Shown piece by piece: positions 25,840-35,569 of a stretch of 64,000 nt of DNA (positions are counted from its first letter, which is position 1; each line of letters begins with the position of its first letter). The DNA is taken from contig FREU01000001.1 in the NCBI GenBank assembly GCA_900143615.1, positions 70,941 to 134,940 of the forward strand. The letters are read 5' to 3'. The notes beneath the pieces were generated by a model that saw only the letters and a program-made list of their open reading frames with translations, was not told where the DNA came from and searched no databases. Made by a program: the position numbers and the translations under genes. Source of the stretch: Rhodobacteraceae bacterium Alg231-30. GTDB taxonomy: Bacteria > Pseudomonadota > Alphaproteobacteria > Rhodobacterales > Rhodobacteraceae.

Positions 25840-26622
25840 GTGAAGGGCAAGCTAAACACGGCGCTTGTTGTGATTGTGGGGTTGTTTTGTTTGGGCAGCG
25901 CACCAGCAATCTCTGAGCAGATTTCAATATTTGCAGCGGCAAGTTTGAAAAACGCCTTAGATGAAATAGCTGTTGAATTTTATGAAGAGCACGGCGTAAA
26001 GGTCGTTTTGACCTATGCCGCTTCCTCGACTTTAGCGCGACAGATTGAGCACGGCGCACCAGCGGATATTTTCTTTTCAGCCGATCAATACTGGATGCGG
26101 TATTTAAGTGACAAAGGCTTGATTGACCCCAAAAATAGGCAAGATTTGTTAGGCAACAGGCTGGTGGTTATCGCTCCAAAAGGCGCACGTGTGGACTCTC
26201 AAGAGGGTAGTGTCACCTCTCCTCTAGCCGATTTGGCCCCAAGTGACCGTGTTGCTATGGCCAACGTTGAGGCCGTCCCGGCTGGCGTGTACGGCAAAGA
26301 AGCGTTGGAAAACCTTGGGCTGTGGCCGTCGGTCGAGGAGAACGCAGTACAGGCCGATAACGTACGCAGCGCTTTGGCATTGGTTGCGTTGATGGCCGCG
26401 TCGCGCGGTATTGTGTATGCCTCCGATGCAGTTGTGGAAGATCGGGTGGAGGTCGTCTGGGAGATACCACAAGAGTCTCACCCTCCAATAATTTACCCTG
26501 TCGCGGCAACTGCGGGGTCTTCTGCACCTTCAGCTATCAAATTCCTTGGGGCGCTAAGTGACTCTTCTGCCTCAGAAATATTTGAGAAAAACGGCTTTTT
26601 GATTTTGGACGGTGCGTCGTGA
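25840..26622 (+). CDS. modA: Molybdate-binding periplasmic protein ModA
   Basis: A 260-residue protein from GTG 25840; a TTG start at 25777 would put an unlikely leader before the signal peptide. Residues 1-24 form the signal peptide (KLNTALVVIVGLFCLGSAPA). The mature start ISIFAAASLKNALDEIA and the motifs YAASSTLARQIEHGAPADIF and GKEALENLGLW are typical of ModA, which binds molybdate or tungstate. It is the first gene of a compact modABC operon with 4-base overlaps. No ModE-type repressor gene and no Moco riboswitch was noticed upstream. Confidence 0.93.
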   Translation: MKGKLNTALVVIVGLFCLGSAPAISEQISIFAAASLKNALDEIAVEFYEEHGVKVVLTYAASSTLARQIEHGAPADIFFSADQYWMRYLSDKGLIDPKNRQDLLGNRLVVIAPKGARVDSQEGSVTSPLADLAPSDRVAMANVEAVPAGVYGKEALENLGLWPSVEENAVQADNVRSALALVALMAASRGIVYASDAVVEDRVEVVWEIPQESHPPIIYPVAATAGSSAPSAIKFLGALSDSSASEIFEKNGFLILDGAS

Positions 26623-27314
26623 ATGGATGGCTTGGTCCAGAAGAGTGGGACGCAGTACGCTTGTCGCTGCGCGTCGCGGGGTGGGCTGTGGCAGCGTCGA
26701 TCGGACCGGGTGTGTTTGTCGCTTATGTGCTGGCCCGGTGGCGTTTTCCAGGACGCCAAGTTCTTAATGTTGTTGTGCACCTACCTCTGGTCCTGCCGCC
26801 GGTGGCGACCGGTTATCTTTTATTGCTCACTTTTGGAGTACAGGCCCCGTTGGGCGGGTTGCTTAGCCAATTTGGTATTGTCTTTGCCTTTAGATGGACG
26901 GGAGCGGCACTGGCGGCGGCGGTGATGGCGTTTCCGTTTCTTGTGCGGTCAATTCGATTGTCAATCGAGGCGGTTGACCCAAAGCTTGAGCAGGCGGCCT
27001 CGACTTTGGGGGCCTCAAAACCTTGGGTTTTTTTAACTGTGACGCTGCCTATGATATTGCCAGGGATCTTAGCTGGGGCGGTGATGGCCTTCGCCAAAGC
27101 GATGGGCGAGTTTGGGGCGACGATTACGTTTGTCGCCAATATTCCTGGTGAAACCCGCACAGTGCCTTCGGCTATTCATACGTTTCTTCAAATACCTGGC
27201 GGTGAAGGGGCCGTATTTAAGTTGATTTTCATCGCCGTCCTGATTGCGACATTCGCTCTGGTGCTTTCAGAATATTTGGCCCGAAAGATAGCCAGAAAGG
27301 TCGGGCAGAAATGA
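26619..27314 (+). CDS. modB: Molybdate ABC permease ModB
   Basis: A 231-residue permease starting at GTG 26619 inside the modA stop. The pattern LHLPLVLPPVATGY, GFRWTGAALAA-like segment and the EAA loop EQAASTLGASKPWVFLTVTL followed by MAFAKAMGEFGATITF are standard ModB features. It overlaps modC by 4 bases. Confidence 0.94.
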   Translation: MNGWLGPEEWDAVRLSLRVAGWAVAASIGPGVFVAYVLARWRFPGRQVLNVVVHLPLVLPPVATGYLLLLTFGVQAPLGGLLSQFGIVFAFRWTGAALAAAVMAFPFLVRSIRLSIEAVDPKLEQAASTLGASKPWVFLTVTLPMILPGILAGAVMAFAKAMGEFGATITFVANIPGETRTVPSAIHTFLQIPGGEGAVFKLIFIAVLIATFALVLSEYLARKIARKVGQK

Positions 27315-28396
27315 GTTTGAGTGTCGAAATATATCAGCCTTTTGAAGGATTTGAGCTTGATGTCTCTTTCCGGGTTCCGCGCGGGGTTACAGTGCTTTTT
27401 GGCAGTTCTGGGTCAGGTAAAACATCTGTGGTTAATGCAGTTGCCGGATTGGTTCATCCAAAAATGAGCAAAGTTGCCGTTGAAGGAGCTGTTCTGAGTG
27501 ACACCGACAAAGGCATTTGGTTGCCGCCACATAGGCGAGGTTTGGGATATGTGTTTCAGGAAGGGCGCCTGTTCCCACATTTGAGTGTGCAAAAGAACTT
27601 GCTTTATGGTCAATGGTTTGCACGGCATCGATCCGGGGAAGGCGACTTTGGCGAAGTTGTCGATATGCTTGGTTTAGGGGCACTGCTTGAGCGGCGTCCT
27701 AATGAGCTATCTGGTGGCGAAAAACAACGTGTGGCGATTGGGCGGGCATTGCTGGCCAAGCCAAAACTGATCCTTGCGGATGAGCCATTGGCGGCGCTGG
27801 ATGAGGCGCGCAAGGCCGAAATCTTGCCATATTTTGAAACACTACGGGACGAAATTTCTGTTCCTATTCTGTACGTTAGCCATTCAATTGCTGAGGTGGC
27901 GCGGTTGGCGACGACGGTTGTGGCGCTGAAGGATGGGAAGGTGGCCAACATAGGCGCGGCAGCAGATGTTTTGGGGGATCCGGCGTTTACGCCAGCCGGA
28001 GTGCGCGCGGTGGGGGCCTTGTTGCAGGCTCGCATTGTGAAGCATCACGCCGATGGGCTAAGTGAGCTGGACGCGTCGGGCATTCCACTTTTGCTGCCAA
28101 AACTGCCGCAAGAGATTGGGCATCAGGTGCGCGTACGGATCGCGGCACATGATGTGATCCTATCGCGCGATGAGCCTAAGGGGCTGTCAGCATTAAATGT
28201 TTTACATGGTGTGATCCATGCTGTGCGGGCAGGGGACGGCCCAGGCGCGATTGTGTCGATTGATACAGCCTCAGGGCGTGTGTTGGCGCGGGTGACCCGT
28301 CGCTCGGCTCAAGCTCTGGGTTTGGATGTCGGTGTGAGCTGTTATGCCATCGTCAAAACCGTTTCGGTTGCGCCTGAAGATATCGGCGGCTTGTAA
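27311..28396 (+). CDS. modC: Molybdate ABC ATPase ModC
   Basis: A 361-residue ATPase with Walker A GSSGSGKTS, signature LSGGEKQRVAIG and Walker B LILADEPLAALDE. The C-terminal 70 residues or so (LNVLHGVIHAVRAGDGPGAI) form the TOBE/Mop molybdate-binding domain typical of ModC. It completes modABC. Molybdenum is needed for molybdopterin oxidoreductases. Confidence 0.94.
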   Translation: MSLSVEIYQPFEGFELDVSFRVPRGVTVLFGSSGSGKTSVVNAVAGLVHPKMSKVAVEGAVLSDTDKGIWLPPHRRGLGYVFQEGRLFPHLSVQKNLLYGQWFARHRSGEGDFGEVVDMLGLGALLERRPNELSGGEKQRVAIGRALLAKPKLILADEPLAALDEARKAEILPYFETLRDEISVPILYVSHSIAEVARLATTVVALKDGKVANIGAAADVLGDPAFTPAGVRAVGALLQARIVKHHADGLSELDASGIPLLLPKLPQEIGHQVRVRIAAHDVILSRDEPKGLSALNVLHGVIHAVRAGDGPGAIVSIDTASGRVLARVTRRSAQALGLDVGVSCYAIVKTVSVAPEDIGGL

Positions 28397-28673
28397 GCGC
28401 GTAGAGGCGTTTTTTCCGCCGTTGCCATAGATCGTTAACGTCGAGAAATGGCCGAATTGGGCTGTCTGTATCACGTCGGTATTGCGTCGGTATTACGACG
28501 GTGCGATTTTTTGCCAAATTTGGGGATGAAGACAGCGTGCGTTGCGCCGGAGGAAGGCGCGCCAAAGGCATGCGGATTTCAGTGAGCGCCGCCCAGAGAC
28601 GCGCCATTGTGTTTCTTCTCTTGGCGATGCGGCGACAGCTGGCTAAGAAGGGCATCCCAACCACTAGGAGGCA

Positions 28674-31055
28674 ATGGCTTTGGACACAGGCGCGCGGATT
28701 TCGAGAACGATTGCAACTGAGATCGGGGCGAGGCCGGAACAGGTCGGTGCGGCGGTTGGACTGTTGGATGAGGGTGCGACAGTGCCGTTTGTGGCGCGCT
28801 ATCGCAAAGAGGTCACTGGCGGGTTGGATGACAGCCAATTGCGCACCTTGGCGGATCGTTTGGTGTATTTGCGCGAGTTGGAAGCGCGGCGCGAAACTGT
28901 GGCGGCGTCCATTACTGAGCAGGGCAAAATGACCGATGCCTTGGCCAAATCGATTGCGGGTGCCGACACCAAAGCGACGCTGGAAGATATCTATCTGCCC
29001 TACAAACCCAAGCGACGCACCAAGGCGATGATTGCGCGTGAAAACGGGTTGGAGCCACTGGCCAAAGCCATTCTGGCGGATCGTAATGCTGACCCAGAGG
29101 TGCTGGCTGCGGGATACGTGAGCGAGGCCGTGGAAGATGTGAAAGCGGCCCTAAACGGCGCGCGCGACATTGTGGTGGAAGGTCTGACCGAAAACGCGAC
29201 CCTGTTGGGACAGTTGCGCAGCTATTTGCAGCGTGAAGCCATCGTCAGCGCACGGGTGATCAAAGGGCAAGAGCAGGCAGGCGCAAAATTCTCGGACTAT
29301 TTTGAGCATTCCGAGCTGTGGTCCAAAATGCCGTCACACCGTGCCTTGGCGATGATGCGCGCCAGCAAAGAAGGCGTGATCACGTTGGACATCGGGCCCG
29401 ACCCCGAGGGCGGCAAGGAAAAAGTTGAGGCCATGGTGGCGGCAACCTTGGAAACGCGCGGCAATGGGGCGGCGGACGTGTGGCTGCGCAAAGTCGCCGG
29501 ATGGGCGTGGCGCGTCAAGCTGAGCCTGAGCATGACTGTGGATCTGATGGGCGAGCTGCGCGGGCGGGCGCAGGAAGAAGCCATTCAGGTGTTTGCGCGA
29601 AACTTGAAGGACCTGCTGCTGGCCGCACCGGCGGGCGCCAAGGCGACCTTGGGGTTGGATCCGGGCATTCGCACGGGCTGTAAAGTGGCTGTGGTGGATG
29701 CGACCGGCAAGGTGTTGGACACCGCAACGATTTATCCGTTCCAGCCCAAGAATGATTTGCGCGGATCTGAGGCTGTGTTGTTGGGATTGATTGCCAAACA
29801 CGGAGTTGAGTTGATCGCGATTGGGAATGGCACAGCCAGCCGTGAGAGCGAGCGATTGGTGGGCGATGTTTTGAAGCTATTGCCCAAAGGGGTTAAGGCA
29901 CCCACCAAGGTTGTGGTCAGCGAAGCGGGCGCGTCGGTCTATTCCGCCAGTGAGCTGGCGTCGCGCGAATTTCCCGATCTGGACGTCAGTCTGCGCGGGG
30001 CTGTGTCGATTGCGCGTCGTTTGCAGGACCCGTTGGCCGAGCTTGTGAAGATTGAACCCAAATCCATCGGGGTCGGACAATATCAACATGATGTGGATCA
30101 GTTCCGTCTCGGCAAATCGCTAGAGGCTGTGGTCGAAGATGCGGTGAACGCGGTGGGTGTTGATCTGAATATGGCATCCGCGCCGCTGTTGGCGCATGTG
30201 TCCGGCCTTGGGCCTGGATTGGCCGAGGCGATTGTGGCGCACCGCGATGCCAACGGGGCGTTTGGCGCGCGCAAAGATTTGTTGAAAGTGGCACGGTTGG
30301 GGCCGGTGGCGTTTGAGCAATGTGCCGGATTTTTGCGGATTTCAGACGGCAAGGAGCCTCTGGATGCGAGCTCGGTTCACCCCGAGGCCTATGATGTGGC
30401 GCGGCGTATCGTGGCGTCCTGTGGGCGTGATCTGCGCAGTCTGATGGGGGACGCGGCCACATTGAAACGTGTGCGGGCCGAGGAGTTTGTCAATGAGCGC
30501 TTTGGGCTGCCGACAGTGCGCGACATTCTCAGCGAGCTTGAGAAACCCGGACGTGATCCACGGCCAAGCTTTAAGACGGCGAGCTTTACCGACGGTGTGG
30601 AAGCGATCACTGATCTGCGCGCTGGCATGGTGTTGGAAGGCACGGTGACCAATGTTGCGGCCTTTGGCGCGTTTGTGGACGTTGGGGTGCATCAGGACGG
30701 ATTGGTGCATGTCAGCCAATTGGCGGATCGTTTTGTCAAAGACCCCCATGAGGTGGTCAAGGCCGGAGACGTGGTCAAAGTGACCGTGACCGAGGTGGAT
30801 GTGCCGCGCAAACGCATCGGGTTGAGCATGCGCAAAGACGGCGGGGCGTCGGCCAAGGAAGATCGCAATGCGCGCGGTGGATTTGGCGGCAAAGATCAGG
30901 ACAAGGCGGGCGCTGGCCGGTCTGGGGCTGGACGGTCTGGATCGGGCCCGCGACGTGGTGGGGCCGCACAGGGTGGGCAGAAAAAGCCACCTGCGTCGGA
31001 TGCTGGCAATAACGCGATGGGTGCGGCTTTGATGGATGCGTTTAAAAAACGCTAG
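28674..31055 (+). CDS. tex: Tex family S1 RNA-binding protein
   Basis: A 793-residue protein with the complete Tex layout: helical N-terminal domain (VPFVARYRKEVTGGLDD near 40), YqgF/RNase H-like domain (LGLDPGIRTGCKVAVVD near 325), helix-hairpin-helix repeats (VSGLGPGLAEAIVAHRD) and a C-terminal S1 domain (GTVTNVAAFGAFVDVGVHQD). A Gly/Arg-rich low-complexity tail follows residue about 720. AGGAGG precedes the ATG. Tex proteins act in transcription and stress-related RNA processes. Very high GC3, unlike the island at 19-25 kb. Confidence 0.95.
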   Translation: MALDTGARISRTIATEIGARPEQVGAAVGLLDEGATVPFVARYRKEVTGGLDDSQLRTLADRLVYLRELEARRETVAASITEQGKMTDALAKSIAGADTKATLEDIYLPYKPKRRTKAMIARENGLEPLAKAILADRNADPEVLAAGYVSEAVEDVKAALNGARDIVVEGLTENATLLGQLRSYLQREAIVSARVIKGQEQAGAKFSDYFEHSELWSKMPSHRALAMMRASKEGVITLDIGPDPEGGKEKVEAMVAATLETRGNGAADVWLRKVAGWAWRVKLSLSMTVDLMGELRGRAQEEAIQVFARNLKDLLLAAPAGAKATLGLDPGIRTGCKVAVVDATGKVLDTATIYPFQPKNDLRGSEAVLLGLIAKHGVELIAIGNGTASRESERLVGDVLKLLPKGVKAPTKVVVSEAGASVYSASELASREFPDLDVSLRGAVSIARRLQDPLAELVKIEPKSIGVGQYQHDVDQFRLGKSLEAVVEDAVNAVGVDLNMASAPLLAHVSGLGPGLAEAIVAHRDANGAFGARKDLLKVARLGPVAFEQCAGFLRISDGKEPLDASSVHPEAYDVARRIVASCGRDLRSLMGDAATLKRVRAEEFVNERFGLPTVRDILSELEKPGRDPRPSFKTASFTDGVEAITDLRAGMVLEGTVTNVAAFGAFVDVGVHQDGLVHVSQLADRFVKDPHEVVKAGDVVKVTVTEVDVPRKRIGLSMRKDGGASAKEDRNARGGFGGKDQDKAGAGRSGAGRSGSGPRRGGAAQGGQKKPPASDAGNNAMGAALMDAFKKR

Positions 31056-31254
31056 GCACTGCGGCGCTGGGCCATCCTCGTGATAAGGGAAAGCAGCGCT
31101 TGGCCGCGAGTTTTGGGCGCTGGTGCAGGCTAAAGGCGCATCTTTGCGTGTCTATTGCGGGGAACCTGCTCACGTAGGTGCCGGTTCAAGAGCGGCGCGC
31201 GTATTCTGAGGTGCTCATGGTAGTTTTGAAAAATCGTCTACAAGGGGAAGAACA

Positions 31255-31839
31255 TTGAGGAACCCGCTGCCAGACGGAGACTATCGGTTTGTGGCTTTGG
31301 ACGTGGAAACCGCTTGTGGTGACAGTGCCAGTATTTGTCAGATCGGGTTGGCTTGTGTGGACGCGCAGGACAAGATTTGTACATGGTCGACCTATGTTGA
31401 TCCTTTGATGGCTTTCGCGCCGTTTAACACAGAATTGCATGGGATCAGCGCGAGGACCGTCACGGGGGCTCCGAGCTTTGCGCAGGTTTGGCCAGAGCTG
31501 TTCGTGCTGCTCAGCAAACAGCCATTGGTCCAGCACAGCCGTTTTGATGAGAAAGCCATCGATGCGGCCTGCGCGGCGCAGAAGCTAACTGCGCCCAATT
31601 TGGTTTGGTACAACAGCGTGACCATTGCGCGCGCAGCTTGGCCTGAGCTGAAGGGAAACGGGGGGCATGGGCTCGCGAGCCTTAAGCGCTATCTCGATCT
31701 GGAATTTCAGCACCACGACGCGGAAGAAGATGCGCGTGCCGCAGCGATGGTTGTGATCCGTGCCGAAGCTGTGTCGCCCAAAGCGCGCGCGATTGAGGCG
31801 CTATCTGCCAAGCCGTTCCAGCTATCGTGGCCGTTTTAG
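31255..31839 (+). CDS. DnaQ-like 3'-5' exonuclease
   Basis: A 194-residue exonuclease of the DEDDh type. ExoI motif is ALDVETACGDSASICQIG (DxE), ExoII lies near VQHSRFDEKAID, and ExoIII is HHDAEEDARAAA with His and Asp. No ATG fits; TTG 31255 follows AAGGGGAAG at good spacing. The protein is a stand-alone nuclease domain, not the DNA polymerase III epsilon chain, which is longer. Substrate unknown. Confidence 0.85.
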   Translation: MRNPLPDGDYRFVALDVETACGDSASICQIGLACVDAQDKICTWSTYVDPLMAFAPFNTELHGISARTVTGAPSFAQVWPELFVLLSKQPLVQHSRFDEKAIDAACAAQKLTAPNLVWYNSVTIARAAWPELKGNGGHGLASLKRYLDLEFQHHDAEEDARAAAMVVIRAEAVSPKARAIEALSAKPFQLSWPF

Positions 31840-31850
31840 GTTTGGTGTTT

Positions 31851-31889
31851 CGCCCCATGTTGTACGCGGGCGCGGCGAAGGGGCGTTTA
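31851..31889 (+). terminator. Possible weak terminator after the exonuclease gene
   Basis: CGCCCC (31851-31856) can pair with GGGGCG (31880-31885), followed by TTTAT. The stem is short and the loop long, so this is a weak call. It lies between convergent genes and may serve the plus strand. Confidence 0.3.
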
Positions 31890-32765
31890 TTGCTTGGCTG
31901 GCGTGACTTTGGTTTGCATCACAAGTGTTGCTGCGTCCGGATCAAAGAGAAGCGCGACTGATATCGCCTCTAGTTGATCAAGGCTGGTCAAGTGGCTGCC
32001 ACCACAGGGGAATTGCGCCAAGGTGTCATCCAGAGTGCACTCCCACGTTCTCATATCCGTCAAGCCACTGCGGGCAGGGGTTACGTGAACATCAGAGCCA
32101 ACGGCCAGCCACTCAGCCACTTGAGCATTGACCTGAGCCGTAAGGCTGTCGGAGCACGCCCAAAACTCAACCGCGTTGAAGCCGCGTTTCTTGAGGGACT
32201 TGCCAATCCGGTATGCATCAAAGCTCTCAAATGCATCAATTTTGGAGGTCTGGATCGCCAGCTGGTCAAAATCAGGGTTGCCGAGGGGGTCGAGGCGCAC
32301 GTCTTTTTTCCAAAAGCCACGCAGCGTTTTGTTCAGCGCCAAAGCCGCCAAATGACAGCCGGTATGAGCGGCGTTCAAAGCGTGTCGGTAGTGCGCATCC
32401 ACAACCAAGTCGACCTTGTCGCCCACGGCTAGATTGCAGTCTTGGTCCACGATATGGGCGCAGTAATATGTCCACTGATCGTCGCCGCGACCTGCGGATA
32501 TTTCGGATCCGAATTGTAGGATGCCAGTTTCGCCATTGCGGGCGGCGGTGAGGCAATTCCGCAGCGGGATCGACACGCCTTCTGGCCCGATCACGACACC
32601 CCGATCCGCAGGTTGATCCGGCCATTTGTGGTCCAGAGGGTGAAAGGGTGTGATGTCGGTGAGAAGTGCCAAGTGCCCGTCATAAGCGGCGATTTCCCGT
32701 ACTGTTGCGTCTTCGCGCAAGCTGCCTCCGGGATATGTCACAAGAGTGTCGTCCAGCATCGCCAA
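31887..32765 (-). CDS. AlaX-type alanyl-tRNA editing protein
   Basis: A 292-residue protein with the second additional domain found in alanyl- and threonyl-tRNA synthetases. The zinc site is visible as HTGCH near residue 145 (HALNAAHTGCHLAALAL) and CGGSH near 262 (FPCGGSHLTSLD). The N-terminal barrel (LALLTDITPFHPLDHKWPDQ) matches the AlaX-M/L layout. It hydrolyses mis-charged tRNA, typically Ser- or Gly-tRNA(Ala). It is a single gene convergent with the exonuclease. Confidence 0.85.
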   Translation of the reverse strand: MAMLDDTLVTYPGGSLREDATVREIAAYDGHLALLTDITPFHPLDHKWPDQPADRGVVIGPEGVSIPLRNCLTAARNGETGILQFGSEISAGRGDDQWTYYCAHIVDQDCNLAVGDKVDLVVDAHYRHALNAAHTGCHLAALALNKTLRGFWKKDVRLDPLGNPDFDQLAIQTSKIDAFESFDAYRIGKSLKKRGFNAVEFWACSDSLTAQVNAQVAEWLAVGSDVHVTPARSGLTDMRTWECTLDDTLAQFPCGGSHLTSLDQLEAISVALLFDPDAATLVMQTKVTPAKQ

Positions 32766-32899
32766 TCCTCATTAGTTCTCGTCACGTAAGAGCTGCCCAT
32801 CGCGCCCCAAGTCTAACAGTAGATTTGTCTCGGGATGCGAAATGTCAACTTGCGCCTCGCGGATTGGCGGTTTGTAGCATAGACGCGCAGGACGCCAGC

Positions 32900-33850
32900 C
32901 TAGTCGATTGTTCGGCGCAATAGCACGAGATTGTCGAGCACCAGATTGGAGCTCCAGATAAAGGAAGCGTCTGCGTCGGGGGCATCAAAAAGTTCGGTGA
33001 AATTTGTATAGGCTGGCTTGTTGTTCACCCCCACTGTGTCGTTGGTGAATGCAAGGGCGTTTGGCCAAGTGCTGTCGTCAAAATCTGTTGCCATCCAGTT
33101 GCTTGGCACGTCCCAATAGGCGGCAGAGAATGCGTCACCATCATTGGTTGACGCGGTGCTACAGGCGGAACTGTCGCGGGTTTGCCCCTGTTGTTTCAGG
33201 CAGTCGCGATCTTGCAGCGGGGCGACATAGAAGGTCTGCGCCCGCCAGTCGGTATCTGTGATCGCGACAGTCTCACCAGAGGCGTCTTGAAGCTGCATCA
33301 CAAAGCCGGCGTCACCTGGATGATATCGGACACCGCGATTATCTTCAGAGCCAAGTGCGAGGTTTTCCTCCCAATCGACGCCCATAATGGCAAGGGTGAG
33401 GGGGCGATCTGCGGTGAATTTTACGACGCTGGAATTGAATGGCGTGAAAGGCACGGAATCGACCGCAACCAAATTGCCGTTTACGTAGAGCTCAAAATAA
33501 TTGTCAGCAAAGATATAGGCTGTGAAAACTTCGGTGCCGCCCGCATCAAAGGTTGTCAGCGCGTCAATGTCCACATCGTCGAGCGATCTTGGTTTGATGT
33601 TGGCGCAGGTATTGTAAAGGTCCGGTGCATGCGGCGCGGTCAGGTAGTTCGTGGCCGCCGGGACGGTGCGCCGCTTGCCATCTTCTGAGATGATCTCGCC
33701 CACCGCGCTTGTGCGCGAGCGCTGGCCGCAATCGATCAAGCCTTCGATAACTGTCGTCGCGGGGCCCGATGAAAAGCTGACCTCTTGCGCAAGCGCAGGC
33801 GCGGTGCTGAGGGCTGTTGAGGCCGCCAGAAAAAAGCTCACAAGTTTCAT
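32900..33850 (-). CDS. Secreted protein with jelly-roll-like domain, function unknown
   Basis: A 316-residue protein with a signal peptide (residues 1-21, ending ALAQ). The middle part reads FTAYIFADNYFELYVNGNLV, which is the type of beta-strand pattern seen in galactose-binding-like jelly rolls, and the C-terminal part (WMATDFDDSTWPNALAF) repeats a carbohydrate-domain-like motif. Cys pairs (DCGQRSRTS, DCLKQQGQ, SACSTAS) fit a periplasmic or extracellular location. It precedes no obvious enzyme. Its neighbour upstream, 141 bases away, is a beta-trefoil lectin-like protein on the same strand. I do not recognise a named family. Confidence 0.6.
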   Translation of the reverse strand: MKLVSFFLAASTALSTAPALAQEVSFSSGPATTVIEGLIDCGQRSRTSAVGEIISEDGKRRTVPAATNYLTAPHAPDLYNTCANIKPRSLDDVDIDALTTFDAGGTEVFTAYIFADNYFELYVNGNLVAVDSVPFTPFNSSVVKFTADRPLTLAIMGVDWEENLALGSEDNRGVRYHPGDAGFVMQLQDASGETVAITDTDWRAQTFYVAPLQDRDCLKQQGQTRDSSACSTASTNDGDAFSAAYWDVPSNWMATDFDDSTWPNALAFTNDTVGVNNKPAYTNFTELFDAPDADASFIWSSNLVLDNLVLLRRTID

Positions 33851-33991
33851 GGAATGGATCCTTTGAAAAACTGTTGGTGTTTGGCCAGTAAGGGCAAAGC
33901 CCCCACTGTCTGGCGGTCGCCCCTAGAAGAAACGATATCGCATGGTCGCCCGAGCCAAATCTACTCTGGTCGGGCGCAGCGGTGTGACGCG

Positions 33992-34519
33992 TTATTCGCT
34001 GCGAACGGCCCATGTCTGATAGGCTGACAGGGCGTCATCACAGGTCTCAAGCGACAGGTTTTTGATCTGATTCTGCTTGCTGCGACCAAAACGCGTGTCT
34101 TCGGCCAGAGTCAGGCACATATCGGTCGCAGACGCGGGTGTAATCACCCCCTCACCGCTGAACACAAAGGTTTGCGCCGCGCTACCGTCACAGGTCGCCA
34201 GATCAATTGTGGTTCCGGCATCTAGCGAACCGAATTGAGCGCATACCTCAAATTTGGGCATGTAGAGCGTGCCGTCACCAAATTGAGCGGTCTCAAAAAC
34301 CTGATCGACACCGAGTTCGCCAAGGGGGCTGTAACAGGTGTGGCCCTGTAGTCCCTTTGCTGGATCTGCATCCCAACCTTTTGCACCGCCGATATCCAGA
34401 CAGTAGCCGTTTTGGATATTGTCCAATGTGTCGGTCAGATAAATTTCAACCGGATCGGCCTGGGCGGCGCAGACAAGGAGCAAACTGGCGGCAAGCGTGG
34501 TGTGAAATGACTTGTTCAT
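33992..34519 (-). CDS. Secreted ricin-type beta-trefoil lectin-like protein
   Basis: A 175-residue protein from ATG 34519 (an upstream in-frame ATG adds 30 non-signal residues). A signal peptide ends near CAAQA. The body has trefoil-like repeats: NGYCLDIGGAKGWD, FEVCAQFGSL, DMCLTLAEDTRFG, with Cys pairs and the late YQTWAVRS matching the QxW motif of ricin-type lectins. A carbohydrate-binding role is inferred. Confidence 0.65.
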   Translation of the reverse strand: MNKSFHTTLAASLLLVCAAQADPVEIYLTDTLDNIQNGYCLDIGGAKGWDADPAKGLQGHTCYSPLGELGVDQVFETAQFGDGTLYMPKFEVCAQFGSLDAGTTIDLATCDGSAAQTFVFSGEGVITPASATDMCLTLAEDTRFGRSKQNQIKNLSLETCDDALSAYQTWAVRSE

Positions 34520-34852
34520 AATTGGAATTTCCTTGAACAGACTTGAGGGGGCGCGATGCCCCAAATAAGTCCGATAATAACACGTCAGGGGGCAACGTAC
34601 ACAGCACAAGGTCGTCTGACGGGGGGCATCGCGCGCAGTGATCGATCAGGGAAGGGCTCTCGCAAGGCGGCGAGGGGCAGGAGTGACATCACACATAGCA
34701 AAGAAAATAGCGCCAAGACGCCTGAGATCTACCAGAACAGCCGATTGAACGTGCCGTCTGCGGGGCGCAAAAATGCGCGATTGGCGTTTGATGGTGTGCG
34801 GCCTCATCGGCGTGGCGTGCAGATGAGGCGGACTCGGAGATGGGGACAGCGG
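34520..34852. other. Intergenic region with hairpin near the end of the AhpD-like gene
   Basis: No gene was found. It probably holds the leftward promoter of the lectin-like gene. GCCTCATC at 34801-34808 pairs with GATGAGGC at 34822-34829, a likely 3' stem for the minus-strand gene ending at 34853, although no T tract follows. Confidence 0.35.
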
Positions 34853-35569
34853 TTACCGTTCAGCGGCGGCAACTTCTGCAAATTTTCCGGCATAGGCTTC
34901 GATATCTTCAACCGACAAACCTTCTACGGCATTCCATTGCTTCTGGTTGTGCTCCACAGATTCCAGATCCGTCCAGAAGCTGTCATTAAGCCGATTGATC
35001 ATATTGAACAGCGCGCAGGCCATGGAAATTTCAACGATTTCTGTGTCACTGAAGTGCGCCTTCATATTTCCCCATGCCTCTTTGTCTTGCCGCGCGGTGT
35101 TTTTGGTCATCGCTTCAGACCAAGCAATTGCCGCGCGGTCCTTGTCATCAAAGAGTGGGCTTGTTTTGTAGCTGTCGTCCATCATGGCCTCGAGCTCATC
35201 GTCGGAGATGCCCAATCCCTGACCAAAGACTGAGGTGTGGGCAGTGCAATAGGTGCATGCGTTGACCATCGATGTCTTGATGACGGCCAGACCACGCAAT
35301 CTTGGGTCGGTTGTTGCGCCGAGATCCGGCTGTCTGACCGAGGCTACCAGCCCGCCAAACCAGCGTGCCAAATAGGGGCTGTGTGTCGCAAGGATGCGTT
35401 GAAGATTTGCGGTGCGCCCCAAAAATTGATCTGAGGCTTCATAGATCAGTTTTGCGGTTCCTGTGGCCTCTTCGTGGCTTAAGCCGGTTAATCTCTGTGA
35501 CACAATCTCTCTCCCGTTCGATCGTTTGATTGGGAACCCTAGCAGCCCGAGGCATGGGGTAGAAAACAT
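34853..35569 (-). CDS. Carboxymuconolactone-decarboxylase/AhpD-like peroxidase-related protein
   Basis: A 238-residue protein, mainly helical, with the AhpD active-site motif CTYCTAH near residue 114 (CxxC plus His two residues later) and SDDELEAM downstream. Such proteins reduce peroxides or serve as CMD-type isomerases. A GTG about 66 bases into the frame (35503), preceded by GGGAGAG, is an alternative start that would remove a poorly conserved leader. It has no clear operon partner. Confidence 0.8.
   Translation of the reverse strand: MFSTPCLGLLGFPIKRSNGREIVSQRLTGLSHEEATGTAKLIYEASDQFLGRTANLQRILATHSPYLARWFGGLVASVRQPDLGATTDPRLRGLAVIKTSMVNACTYCTAHTSVFGQGLGISDDELEAMMDDSYKTSPLFDDKDRAAIAWSEAMTKNTARQDKEAWGNMKAHFSDTEIVEISMACALFNMINRLNDSFWTDLESVEHNQKQWNAVEGLSVEDIEAYAGKFAEVAAAER

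Noticed and set aside
28501-28932. 143-codon plus-strand frame upstream of tex
   Set aside because: Arg/Ala/Trp-rich without a family pattern, and it overlaps the tex start; tex has its own AGGAGG site.
34556-35233. 225-codon plus-strand frame near 35 kb
   Set aside because: It runs opposite the AhpD-like gene, which has the CxxC-His motif; no ribosome site.
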